Shown one piece after another: positions 55,265 through 64,000 of a DNA stretch of 64,000 nucleotides. The translations under genes were made by a program, and so were the position numbers. The notes under the pieces are model-generated. The model searched no databases, had not been told where the DNA came from, and worked only from the letters and a program-made list of their open reading frames with translations. The stretch comes from a virus. The DNA lies in IMG/VR virus record IMGVR_UViG_3300023184_000042, positions 1-64,000 of that record; one strand, given 5' to 3'. The stretch's first letter is position 1. Each line of letters begins with the position of its first letter.

Positions 55265-56401
55265 ATGAAATATGAAATCTCAGCCGGCGAAGTTTTAGAA
55301 GTCATTTATAATGATGATAAACCTAATTTAATATACGGTTTAAAAGTAAAAGAATTAGGAGGAGGTCCAGCTTCTGATGTAGCTGAAGTTACTACTATAA
55401 CTGCAAAACCATTAAATATAGGATTTTTAAGAATACCTATTGTGGGTGAAGCTGTACTATTAATTAAAGCTCCTTCCTCATATGGTACCTCAATTAGAAA
55501 TACTAGCGATACATACTATTTAGATGTAGTATCAATGCAATCTAGTATACACCACAATTCATTACCTACTCAAACTGCTAAAACAGTACAAAAAAATATG
55601 ACTTCTGGCGATGCTGGAAATTATAATTCTGCCGCTGCGGGTAACATTAACAAACCTAAAGACCCTAAAGTAGACGATAACTTTTCAGAAAATGCAAAAG
55701 TACAACCACTGCAGCATTATATAGGTGATATGTTAATTGAAGGTCGATATGGAAATTCAATTAGATTTTCTACAACACCTAAATCAGGTAAATTTACAGT
55801 TCAGCCAAAATGGTCAAATGGTAAACCTGCCGCCCCAATTACAATATTTAGAAATTCTGTTCAAGAAAAAGGCGGAAAGATAAATGGATTTATTACTGAA
55901 GATTTTAATAAAGAAGATAATGTAATAGTTCAAGCCTCTGGACAAAATATAGAATTCGAGCAAGCTTCTAAAGTATTATCTTCAACTAATAAATATAGTT
56001 TAACTTCATGGAAAGATGAGAATTGGGGAACCACTCCACAAACCTTAATTTCATCAGGTAGAATTGTATTTAATAGTTTTCAAAAAGAAATTATAGCGTT
56101 TGCTAAAAAAGGTATTGCATTGTCTTCTGAAACAGCTATTACAATTGACGCTAAGGACATGGTGTCTCTTAATGCTAAAAAGATGGAATTAGGAACTGGT
56201 TCCGAAGAGCCTTTAATTTTAGGTAAAAAATGGAAAGCATGGATGGAAGATTTAATAGATGCTATTGGAGATTTAACTGATATATCTCCGGTAGGCCCTT
56301 GCGCTCCTACTAAATCAGATCCACAATGGTCAAAGATAGCTTCTTTAAAAGCAAAAATACCTACTTTATTAAGTGATATTTCATTTACGAAAAAATCGTA
56401 A
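55265..56401 (+). CDS. gp5/gpV-like baseplate spike or hub protein
   Basis: An N-terminal OB-like part (1-95) is followed by a linker and the segment LQHYIGDMLIEGRYGNSIRF, typical of spike proteins with an OB fold before a beta-helix. The second half is strand-rich, with ALSSETAITIDAKDMVSLNA consistent with a triple-stranded beta-helix needle. No lysozyme domain is evident, unlike T4 gp5. It would form the membrane-piercing tip of the contractile tail. Confidence 0.75.
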   Translation: MKYEISAGEVLEVIYNDDKPNLIYGLKVKELGGGPASDVAEVTTITAKPLNIGFLRIPIVGEAVLLIKAPSSYGTSIRNTSDTYYLDVVSMQSSIHHNSLPTQTAKTVQKNMTSGDAGNYNSAAAGNINKPKDPKVDDNFSENAKVQPLQHYIGDMLIEGRYGNSIRFSTTPKSGKFTVQPKWSNGKPAAPITIFRNSVQEKGGKINGFITEDFNKEDNVIVQASGQNIEFEQASKVLSSTNKYSLTSWKDENWGTTPQTLISSGRIVFNSFQKEIIAFAKKGIALSSETAITIDAKDMVSLNAKKMELGTGSEEPLILGKKWKAWMEDLIDAIGDLTDISPVGPCAPTKSDPQWSKIASLKAKIPTLLSDISFTKKS

Positions 56402-56446
56402 AATACTAGTAAATTAATAAACTAAATAATTATTAAAAAGAATAAT

Positions 56447-56929
56447 ATGAACTCAAAAGATTTTATACAAGCGCTTCGAAAAGTAATTCGTGAAGAAGTT
56501 TCGACCGCGGTTCGTACAGAGTTAAAGCAGTTTGGTTCCGTGATTACAGAAACAAAAAGACCTGTCAGACAAGAGCAAGCGCCTACATACACTAACACAT
56601 ATAAACCAAAACCTAAACCAAAGCAGACATTTTCAAAAAATTCTATGCTTAATGACATTTTAAATGATACTGGAGGATTTCGTTCTGAAAACCCTTATGC
56701 ATCGTTAAATGAAAGTATGGTTGATTATAGTGGAGATTTTGATGAATGGCCAACAATGCAAATGGGAGCAAGACCTTCAATGACTATGTCCAAAGCTGCT
56801 GCAATTCCAACTACTGATCCAGAAGGAAGACCTATAAACCCAGCAAATGTACCTGAGGAAGTAGTTAATGCAATTACAAAAGACTATTCAGCTTTAATGA
56901 AAGCAATTGATAAGAAAAAAGGATTATAA
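56447..56929 (+). CDS. hypothetical virion-associated protein with IREEV-type N-terminus (160 aa)
   Basis: Starts MNSKDFIQALRKVIREEVST, reminiscent of the long propeptide class of the cargo cluster but without a clear [L/I]xE cut site. The middle is proline/lysine-rich and disordered (YKPKPKPKQTF). TAATG junction with the gp25-like gene, so it belongs to the baseplate operon. Confidence 0.65.
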   Translation: MNSKDFIQALRKVIREEVSTAVRTELKQFGSVITETKRPVRQEQAPTYTNTYKPKPKPKQTFSKNSMLNDILNDTGGFRSENPYASLNESMVDYSGDFDEWPTMQMGARPSMTMSKAAAIPTTDPEGRPINPANVPEEVVNAITKDYSALMKAIDKKKGL

Positions 56930-57378
56930 TGTCATACGAAAAAAGATATAACACGATTGATTTACTTCCTGATGTAGCAGTTGGAATTAAACTTCCAATG
57001 CTAAGATCTGACGGAGTACTATTCGAGTTATCTTATTCAACGGAAGATCAAATAATTTCAAATTTAAAAAATTTAATTCTTACGAGAAAAGGCGAACGTA
57101 TAATGCAGCCTGAATTTGGAACTACATTACAAGATTCTTTATTTGAACAAAACACGGAATTGTTAGTAACTTCTATTAGAAATTCTATACAAGATGCAGT
57201 AGCATTTTGGCTACCATATGTTAGTATTGATACATTAACAGTAGATCCTGTTATAGCAGTTTTAGGAAATCAAGAAGATCATGGAGTAACAGTATCAATT
57301 TCAGTTTTATTAAATGGTCGAAAATCAGAACAATCAATTACATTTTTAGTAACAGCAAATTCAATTGAATTAATATAA
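56929..57378 (+). CDS. gp25-like baseplate wedge protein
   Basis: Matches the gp25 lysozyme-like fold family: DQIISNLKNLILTRKGERIM, the signature PEFGTTLQDSLFE and a strand-rich end. 149 residues is typical. It forms part of the baseplate wedge that triggers sheath polymerisation and contraction. Followed by the gp6-like gene as in T4-like phages. Confidence 0.88.
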   Translation: MSYEKRYNTIDLLPDVAVGIKLPMLRSDGVLFELSYSTEDQIISNLKNLILTRKGERIMQPEFGTTLQDSLFEQNTELLVTSIRNSIQDAVAFWLPYVSIDTLTVDPVIAVLGNQEDHGVTVSISVLLNGRKSEQSITFLVTANSIELI

Positions 57379-57379
57379 T

Positions 57380-59254
57380 ATGACACAGACTAAAAAAGAT
57401 ATAAGATATCTTAATAAAGATTTTGGACAGTTCAGAGCAAACTTAATTGAGTTTGCAAAAAATTATTTTCCAAATACTTACAACGATTTTAATGAAACCT
57501 CTCCTGGTATGATGTTTATAGAAATGGCATCTTATGTAGGCGACGTTTTATCATATTATACGGATAATCAATTAAAAGAATCGTTTTTGCAATTTGCAGA
57601 TAATAGGCCTAACATTTTAGCATTAGCACAAAATGTAGGATATAAAACAAAAAACACAATTCCGTCAACAGTTGATTTAGATGTATTTCAATTACTTCCA
57701 GCAAAAAATAGCGCAGAAGGAAAAGTGCCTGATTGGGCTTACACTCTTACATTGAAAGAAAATATGATAATAAGAGATGATAAAACTAATTCAGAGTTTA
57801 GAACGTTATCTTTAGTAAATTTTTCAGTATCTAGTAGTTTTAATCCAACAGAAATTTCTGTATATCAAGTTAATGATGTTGATAATACTCCTGAATATTA
57901 TTTATTAAAAAAGAAAGTTAAAACAATAGCAGGTACAATTCAAACTAAAACTTTTAATTTTGGAAATGCTAAAAGGTTTGATAAAATATTAATTGAAGAC
58001 ACTGATATTATAGAAGTTCTATCAATCACAGACTCTGATAATAATGAATGGATTGAAGTTCCATTTTTAGCTCAAGATATGGTATTTGAAACTATTTCAA
58101 ATACTGTACAAAATGATCCGGAGTTGTCAGCGTATAATGACGTTCCATATCTTTTAAAATTGAAAAAAACTGCTAGAAGATATATAACTAAATTTCGTTC
58201 TGATAAAAATTTAGAAATACAATTTGGACCGGGAGTATCGGATAACGACGATCAAGAATTAATTCCTAATCCTGATAATGTAGGTTCTAGTTTAAATGGA
58301 TTACAAATTCAATTTGATCATCCTATAGATCCTTCAAACTTTATGTATACTAAAACATATGGTATAGCTCCTTCTAATACAACATTAACCGTTAAATATA
58401 CGACAGGTGGAGGACTTAAATCTAATGTATCTGCAAATACATTAAAAAATATTGCTTCTATAGAATATCAAATAGACTCACAAAATTTAGATCCTACATT
58501 AATAGGTAGAATCAAAGCTTCAGTTGCATGTACCAATCCAACTCCAGCAGCTGGAGGTAAAAGTGAAGAAACTTTAGAAGAGATTAGACAAAATGCAATG
58601 GCTACTTTTGCTACTCAACAAAGAGCAATTACTGCACAAGATTATATTATTAGATGTTATTCATTACCTCCTAAATTTGGGTCTGTTGCAAAAGCATATG
58701 TAATTCAAGATCAGCAAATTAATCCTGATAATGGACAGCAAATGATTAATAATCCATTAGCAATTAATTTATATACTTTAGGTTATAATAAAGATGGTAA
58801 TTTAGTTGAATTGAACCCAGCAGTAAAAGAAAATTTAAAAACGTATATTAACCAATATAGAATGTTAACTGATGCTGTAAATATTAAAACAGCGTTTGTA
58901 ATTAATATTGGGATAACGTTTGAAATTATTACTTTACCTGAATATAATTCAAATGAAGTTCTAATTAAATGTGTTGATAAAATGAAGTCAATATTTGACA
59001 GTAAAATGTGGCAAATTAATCAGCCAATAGTAATGTCAAAAATATATACTGAGTTAGATAGAGTTGAAGGTGTTCAATCAGTTACTTCAGTAAAAATATT
59101 AAATTTATATAATACCACAGACGGTTATTCAGGAAATGTATATGATATTCCAGCTGCGACAAAAGCAGGAGTAATTTATCCTTCATTAGACCCAAGTGTT
59201 TTCGAAGTAAAATATCCTAACTCAGATATAGTAGGTAAAGTCGTTTCTCTATAA
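57380..59254 (+). CDS. gp6-like baseplate wedge protein (baseplate J family)
   Basis: The N-terminus RYLNKDFGQFRANLIEFAKN, then TSPGMMFIEMASYVGDVLSY, is the conserved opening of gp6/J-like wedge proteins. The central ETLEEIRQNAMATFATQQRA with TAQDYIIRC is the baseplate J signature. 624 residues, full length. It dimerises to form the baseplate inner ring with gp25 and gp7-type partners. Confidence 0.88.
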   Translation: MTQTKKDIRYLNKDFGQFRANLIEFAKNYFPNTYNDFNETSPGMMFIEMASYVGDVLSYYTDNQLKESFLQFADNRPNILALAQNVGYKTKNTIPSTVDLDVFQLLPAKNSAEGKVPDWAYTLTLKENMIIRDDKTNSEFRTLSLVNFSVSSSFNPTEISVYQVNDVDNTPEYYLLKKKVKTIAGTIQTKTFNFGNAKRFDKILIEDTDIIEVLSITDSDNNEWIEVPFLAQDMVFETISNTVQNDPELSAYNDVPYLLKLKKTARRYITKFRSDKNLEIQFGPGVSDNDDQELIPNPDNVGSSLNGLQIQFDHPIDPSNFMYTKTYGIAPSNTTLTVKYTTGGGLKSNVSANTLKNIASIEYQIDSQNLDPTLIGRIKASVACTNPTPAAGGKSEETLEEIRQNAMATFATQQRAITAQDYIIRCYSLPPKFGSVAKAYVIQDQQINPDNGQQMINNPLAINLYTLGYNKDGNLVELNPAVKENLKTYINQYRMLTDAVNIKTAFVINIGITFEIITLPEYNSNEVLIKCVDKMKSIFDSKMWQINQPIVMSKIYTELDRVEGVQSVTSVKILNLYNTTDGYSGNVYDIPAATKAGVIYPSLDPSVFEVKYPNSDIVGKVVSL

Positions 59255-59265
59255 AAAATTAAATT

Positions 59266-60372
59266 ATGATTTGGTCAATACCAGCATTACAAGATACAAC
59301 CATATATGAAAAAGATCAGTATAGAAATGCAGGTCTAGATCAAATATTAGAACTTCGAAGAGAAGGAAATTTTACTACTAGCAGTTTTACAGAATCTAGG
59401 ATATTAATGAAATTTGATATTTCACAATTACCTACAATATTATCACAAAACGGAATTTCTATAAATGATATATCTGCTAGTTTAAAATTATACACTGCTC
59501 AAGAATATGAACTACCAGCAACTCGTACGATAGAAGTAAAAGCTTTAGTAAATAATTGGAAAAATGGGTCTGGATTTCATTATTTCCCTGCAGGAATTCA
59601 AAATTCAGATTCAACTACAGACGGAGCAACTTGGATTACTACTCAAGGCACTGGATCTGCAATATGGTCAACAGGATCTGGTATTGATACTAATTATAAC
59701 AAAAATCCAGGAGGAGCTTCTTGGTATACTTCTTCTATAGTATCACAATCATTTAGTTACAAAACTCAAGATGATGTTAATTTAGATGTAACTCAAATAG
59801 TAAAAAATTGGGTTAATAATGTATATGACAATAATGGAGTTGCAATTACATTAAAAAATTCAGAATTAACAGGTTCAAATATACCTAATACAAATATTCA
59901 ATTTCATTCCTGCGATACTCATACAGTATACGAACCTCATTTATACATTAGCTGGACTGGAAGTTTAACATATTCAACAGGTAGCTTAGGAGCAATGACT
60001 TTTGAAGACGACCCAATTGTATATGTAAGATCATTCAATGCAGAATTTTTAAAAGATAAAAAGAACAGAATTTTAATTGCATCTAGACCTAAATATCCTA
60101 GACCTGCATTTACTCAAAATTCTACTTTTGCTGGAATTAAAGCATTGCCTAAAAACTCGTATTATCAAATTAAAGATGCTCATAATGATCAAATAATTAT
60201 TCCTTATAGCGAAGCAACTAAAATTAATACAAACACTTCAGGAAGTTATTTTGATTTTTACACTACAATGATGTATCCTGAAAGATATTATAAATTTGAA
60301 ATTCAAGCAAATTTCACAGACTTTACAGATTACTTTTCATCAAATGAATTTATTTTTAAAATAGTTAAATAA
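59266..60372 (+). CDS. tail/baseplate protein with DNRLRE-like domain (368 aa)
   Basis: IPALQDTTIYEKDQYRNAGL followed by SRILMKFDIS and a strand-rich body (IEVKALVNNWKNGSGFHYFP) fits the DNRLRE (disaggregatase-related) beta-sandwich fold, a surface-binding module. The C-terminal 110 residues are a separate strand-rich part. Located between gp6-like and a PA14-like protein; a peripheral baseplate or adsorption role is likely. Confidence 0.7.
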   Translation: MIWSIPALQDTTIYEKDQYRNAGLDQILELRREGNFTTSSFTESRILMKFDISQLPTILSQNGISINDISASLKLYTAQEYELPATRTIEVKALVNNWKNGSGFHYFPAGIQNSDSTTDGATWITTQGTGSAIWSTGSGIDTNYNKNPGGASWYTSSIVSQSFSYKTQDDVNLDVTQIVKNWVNNVYDNNGVAITLKNSELTGSNIPNTNIQFHSCDTHTVYEPHLYISWTGSLTYSTGSLGAMTFEDDPIVYVRSFNAEFLKDKKNRILIASRPKYPRPAFTQNSTFAGIKALPKNSYYQIKDAHNDQIIIPYSEATKINTNTSGSYFDFYTTMMYPERYYKFEIQANFTDFTDYFSSNEFIFKIVK

Positions 60373-60373
60373 A

Positions 60374-61762
60374 ATGGCAATATACGAATTACATGAATTT
60401 GATAAAGATAAAGTATTTACTGGAGAAATTAAACCTTCAAAAGTAGCACATATAAAATATAATCCTTACGAAAAAAATTCTGTAGGGCAGACTGTTATTG
60501 ATATTAATAAAGATTTAAGTCATGTTAGAAATTTTATAAACTTAAATACTACCAAAGCTTCTCAAGAAAAATTTAATCAAGTTGTTGATATTGAAATTAA
60601 AGAATTTTTACCTACTTTAATCGACACTACTATTACAGATTTATCTAATAAAGTTTCTGAATTAGAAGGAGTTAAAGCAGAACTTGAAACAATTCATGTA
60701 TTACATACAGAAAAAATAGATAGATTAAATAATCAAATTGCAACGCTAGAAGCTAAAGCAACAATGACACCTAAGGTATTAGTTAATAAAATACCTGATA
60801 CATTATTAGCAAAAAGTACATTAGTATCTAGTACTGCTAAAGATAGGTTGCTATCTAAAGGTAGACAAGCTATAGCAGTTATTGAAGCTACAGGAAACTT
60901 TACAATATATACAGGAGAGTTTGATGAAAATGGTATACCATTGCCAAATACCACTCCAGAAATTCAATTTCAAAAATCAGTTATTGACAGTGATCAAGTT
61001 AGTTTTGTAAATAGATCATATCCATCATGGGGTTCATTTATAAATACATATGGAATTTGGCCATCAACATCTAATGAAGAAAACACAAACGGCACCTTTA
61101 AAAGATATGTATATATAGAAAAAGACGGTAATTATGGATTTAATACAACTGCTGACAATGCATGTACTGTCTATATAGATAATGTAAAAGTTGCTACGGG
61201 CGAATCATTCAGAGCTAATATACCTAACGTAACTAGTCAAAAAGTTTTATTAACTAAAGGATGGCATGCATTGAAAATTGCATATTATAATGAAACTGGC
61301 CCTGGAGGGTTTGCTTTAACAATCACAGCGCCAGACGGACCGTTAGTGCCAGTAACAAAACAAGTTACTACTAAAGAGTGGGTAAGAGATACAATGGGCG
61401 GTCAATACGGATTTGGCTTTCAGGAATATAAAGATGTTACTAAAACAGTTACTGTAAATGAACCATCTCCGAAAGGTGGAATAATATGGGATACTAGAAC
61501 ATATAAAGCAGCAGATTCTAGAAACTCAACACTTCCTATAGAAGCGAATGGAGCTCCTTACGTAATGTGGATATATCCAGGAGCTACAGATAACGACGGT
61601 CTAGGTCAAATTGAATTAGCTAAAACTAAACCTTCTTGGGAGTTAATGTGGGGTTCAGGAAGAACTAAATTATCAAAATTAGCAAAAGTCGTTTTAGATG
61701 ATAATGGTATTTTAAACCTATATGAAGGAAAATACTTAGTGTGGTCATCATACGCATTTTAA
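60374..61762 (+). CDS. tail protein with coiled coil and PA14-like domain (462 aa)
   Basis: A coiled coil around 80-130 (VSELEGVKAELETIHVLHTE) is followed by a PA14/GLEYA-like beta domain around 195-320 (YVYIEKDGNYGFNTTADNAC, then GWHALKIAYYNETGPGGFAL), which binds glycans in other proteins. The C-terminus has tryptophan-rich strands. Likely a host-surface-binding tail component. Confidence 0.7.
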   Translation: MAIYELHEFDKDKVFTGEIKPSKVAHIKYNPYEKNSVGQTVIDINKDLSHVRNFINLNTTKASQEKFNQVVDIEIKEFLPTLIDTTITDLSNKVSELEGVKAELETIHVLHTEKIDRLNNQIATLEAKATMTPKVLVNKIPDTLLAKSTLVSSTAKDRLLSKGRQAIAVIEATGNFTIYTGEFDENGIPLPNTTPEIQFQKSVIDSDQVSFVNRSYPSWGSFINTYGIWPSTSNEENTNGTFKRYVYIEKDGNYGFNTTADNACTVYIDNVKVATGESFRANIPNVTSQKVLLTKGWHALKIAYYNETGPGGFALTITAPDGPLVPVTKQVTTKEWVRDTMGGQYGFGFQEYKDVTKTVTVNEPSPKGGIIWDTRTYKAADSRNSTLPIEANGAPYVMWIYPGATDNDGLGQIELAKTKPSWELMWGSGRTKLSKLAKVVLDDNGILNLYEGKYLVWSSYAF

Positions 61763-61782
61763 TACCTACAATCTTTAACTTT

Positions 61783-61796
61783 AATATTTATATTAA
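61783..61796 (+). promoter_or_regulatory. candidate late promoter motif
   Basis: AATATTTATATTAAA-type motif ending 12 bases before the 61809 start. Confidence 0.42.
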
Positions 61797-61808
61797 AGAC
61801 AAATATAA

Positions 61809-64000
61809 ATGCTGACAGTTTACACAAATCAGAATGAAATTCTAAAATCAACCGGAGCTACTCAAGGTTCTAGGTTAGAAACTGTTGATAAAGAACTTCT
61901 TGATGTAAGGAATTTCGCTATTACATTTAATAAAGGAACTCTCCCTAATTTAGAGATGCACGTCTATACACCAGACGGAGTATATTTAACAGGAAATCAC
62001 AAAACTTTATACAAGATTGAAAACAATGATACTACCTCTCAAAAGGTAGCATATCAACATTTATCAATAGACAATGTAAAAGAGTTAGATGCTTTAGGAA
62101 TTTCTAGAGGTCAGTATAAAATTGTATATAATTTATTTGATAACCTTTTAGGTTCATATGAAGGGCAAAAAGCTTTTATAAAAGAAATATCTCCTTCTAG
62201 AAGAGAATTAAGAGTTCAGCTATCACAATCAAGTCCAGGTCTTTTATCTCAATTAAAATCTTTTAAAAATAGATGGGAGCAATTAACTAATGATGATATT
62301 TTTGATTCATTTGTTATTAACTTTGGATTTAACGAAACTTATCAAATTATTAATTTAAGATTTGATACAGATTCTGACATACCTGAAATTGTCGTAAAAC
62401 TTTACGAGCCACTTACTTCTAAATTTGGAGAAAAATCTAAAATTTGGTTTTCGGAAGAAATTTTAGTACCTATAATAGAGTCTGTATCTATTGTACCAAA
62501 ACATATAGGAGACCCTGTTAATACATTAGCTGCTCCTAATTTTGAATTAGAAGGAACTGACGGAGGTTCAATTGCTACTAATTTTAAATCTTGGAATGAT
62601 TTACTATCTGAAAATATGTCTACTTCTCAACAGCTAGTAGATAACTATTTTTCAGGGTCTTTATCTGGAATTAAATTACATATAAATTACAGAGACTTTT
62701 CTAGCTTTATTCATTATGGGTCAGCAGTAGAAAGAGTTAAGAATTTCAAATATAAATTAGAGTTAATTGAATATTTTACAGGACAATTAGATTCTTTAAA
62801 ATCTATAGGAGATACTGAAGTCGTTAATGTTAATATACAAGACACTTATCAAAAACGAAACCGAGTAGTTTCAGGATTCGATGATTTTGAAAAATATTTA
62901 TTTTTTGAAAATTCAGGAAGTGCATTATATTCTCATGTAGATAATACTTCAGGTTCTATTAATCCATGGCCTAAAAAAGGAATTTCAAATACTACTTATA
63001 CTTGGGCAGCTGCTTTTGAATATTGGAGTCAAGCTTACACGACATGGAATACATATGCTTCATATGATCCTTATAGTTATTTCGCAGACATAGCAGAAAC
63101 AACATCTACTGCGGGTACAGACTATTACTATAATTTGCTAGAACAAGCTGAAATCTACGATAAATTTAATGTGCATGCCTTAACAAATACAGTGCCAATG
63201 CAAATTCAAAATTCGTCTGATGGTGAAGATTATGCATTGTTTGTAAACATGATATCGCAGCATTTTGATATTTTATGGACTTACATTAATAATTTAACTT
63301 CTATAAAATATAGAGAAGAACACCCTAAAGATGGTATGCCTGATGATTTACTTTATCACGTTGCAAACTCAATGGGATTCAGTCTATTAAATGGTAAATC
63401 TACTTCTGAATTATGGAAATATTCGTTAGGTACAAATTCAGACGGAACTTTAAATTCAGATTCAATAGCAAATGTTAATACTTTATCTGACGAATCTAAT
63501 ACCAAAGAAGTTTGGAGAAGAATTGTAAATAATTTACCTTATATATTAAAAACAAAAGGAACGTCTAGAGCAATTAAAGCTTTAATGACCTGTTTTGGTA
63601 TACCACAATCCGTATTAACTATTAAAGAATATGGCGGGCCTTCTACATTCACAGACAATGACCATTTTCCAGAATATGTTCATGATGTGTATCATAAAGC
63701 ATGGAATGCAAATGGATTAACTAATTTACGTCTCCCAGGAAATAATTTAGATAACGGGACTGGAACTTTAGTAACTCCTAATACATTAGAATTTAGATTT
63801 AAAACAGATAATAATTATACATATGACTATGGCAATTCATATACAATATTACAAACACAAAATAGTGTCGTAACATTACAACGTCAAAATAATTACAATA
63901 ATTTAGGTTCAATAATTTATACTGATAGTACTAATACTATTCAAGTTAATAATCTAGAAATATTTGATAACAGCTGGCATTTGTTAACAATAGATCAAAC
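61809..64000 (+). CDS. large tail structural protein (3' end beyond the window)
   Basis: Open from ATG 61809 (MLTVYTNQNEILKSTGATQG) to the window end without a stop, at least 730 residues. The segment YILKTKGTSRAIKALMTCFG and IPQSVLTIKEYGGP near residues 575-615 recurs in large tail proteins of marine T4-like phages, to my recollection. The end (LEFRFKTDNNY... LLTIDQ) looks like the start of a concanavalin/LamG-like beta domain. Probably a baseplate or tail-fibre-connecting protein. Confidence 0.75.
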   Translation, partial: MLTVYTNQNEILKSTGATQGSRLETVDKELLDVRNFAITFNKGTLPNLEMHVYTPDGVYLTGNHKTLYKIENNDTTSQKVAYQHLSIDNVKELDALGISRGQYKIVYNLFDNLLGSYEGQKAFIKEISPSRRELRVQLSQSSPGLLSQLKSFKNRWEQLTNDDIFDSFVINFGFNETYQIINLRFDTDSDIPEIVVKLYEPLTSKFGEKSKIWFSEEILVPIIESVSIVPKHIGDPVNTLAAPNFELEGTDGGSIATNFKSWNDLLSENMSTSQQLVDNYFSGSLSGIKLHINYRDFSSFIHYGSAVERVKNFKYKLELIEYFTGQLDSLKSIGDTEVVNVNIQDTYQKRNRVVSGFDDFEKYLFFENSGSALYSHVDNTSGSINPWPKKGISNTTYTWAAAFEYWSQAYTTWNTYASYDPYSYFADIAETTSTAGTDYYYNLLEQAEIYDKFNVHALTNTVPMQIQNSSDGEDYALFVNMISQHFDILWTYINNLTSIKYREEHPKDGMPDDLLYHVANSMGFSLLNGKSTSELWKYSLGTNSDGTLNSDSIANVNTLSDESNTKEVWRRIVNNLPYILKTKGTSRAIKALMTCFGIPQSVLTIKEYGGPSTFTDNDHFPEYVHDVYHKAWNANGLTNLRLPGNNLDNGTGTLVTPNTLEFRFKTDNNYTYDYGNSYTILQTQNSVVTLQRQNNYNNLGSIIYTDSTNTIQVNNLEIFDNSWHLLTIDQ

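Overview
The window is 64 kb of the genome of a large, AT-rich, contractile-tailed (T4-like) bacteriophage, and its host is almost certainly a member of the Bacteroidota. The phage assignment rests on gp25- and gp6-like baseplate wedge genes, a gp5-like spike, a gp55-like late sigma factor, densely packed one-strand genes with ATGA/TAATG overlaps, and a large tRNA array. The host assignment rests on 19 promoters that fit the Bacteroidota consensus (TTTG or TTAG, exactly 20 bases, then TAnnTTTA), on scarce Shine-Dalgarno sites and on a Bacteroidota-style lipoprotein signal.

Layout. Positions 1-3.0 kb hold an AAA ATPase, a metallophosphoesterase and small genes. Positions 3.0-16.3 kb are an accessory cluster in which nearly every protein begins with one of two short motifs, MIKLKDLLxE or MKKSELRxLIREEVRKxLKE, ending in a [L/I]xxE or [L/I]xE site. 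These resemble T4 internal-protein capsid-targeting propeptides cut by the prohead protease. The proteins behind the motif include ADP-ribosyltransferase-like enzymes, two small C-H-D (papain/transglutaminase-like) proteins, apparent polyproteins and fusions, and many unknowns. I read this as a head-packaged, injected effector arsenal. Two more carriers lie at 26.4 and 48.8 kb.

Positions 16.3-21 kb carry a MoxR AAA+ / VWA-metallopeptidase pair flanked by two TATATA-rich non-coding tracts. Positions 21-39 kb are early/middle genes, each transcription unit headed by the Bacteroidota-type promoter: small proteins, a GH73-type muramidase, ClpP, an esterase, thymidylate synthase, a nucleotidyltransferase, RNA-repair-associated domains (cREC, HAD, phosphoesterase), a secreted SGNH hydrolase, DNA ligase and a phosphoribosyltransferase. 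Positions 39.2-43.7 kb are the tRNA array. Together with isolated copies, the tRNAs cover all 20 amino acids and include an initiator-like tRNA. Several have mismatched acceptor stems or degenerate elbows, and at least two candidate pseudoknotted RNAs lie within or near the tRNA genes. Positions 43.7-50.5 kb carry an RNA ligase, a methyltransferase and a UV endonuclease. From about 50.5 kb to the end lie late functions: a second ClpP, an HD hydrolase, the gp55-like sigma factor, then baseplate and tail proteins. The last gene runs off the window.

How it works together (inference): host RNA polymerase reads the early/middle promoters; the gp55-like factor then switches on late genes, possibly through an ATATTTATwTTAAA motif found just upstream of virion-type genes. 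Packaged effectors would be delivered with the DNA at the next infection, while the tRNAs, RNA ligase and end-processing domains keep translation going against host RNA-cleaving defences.
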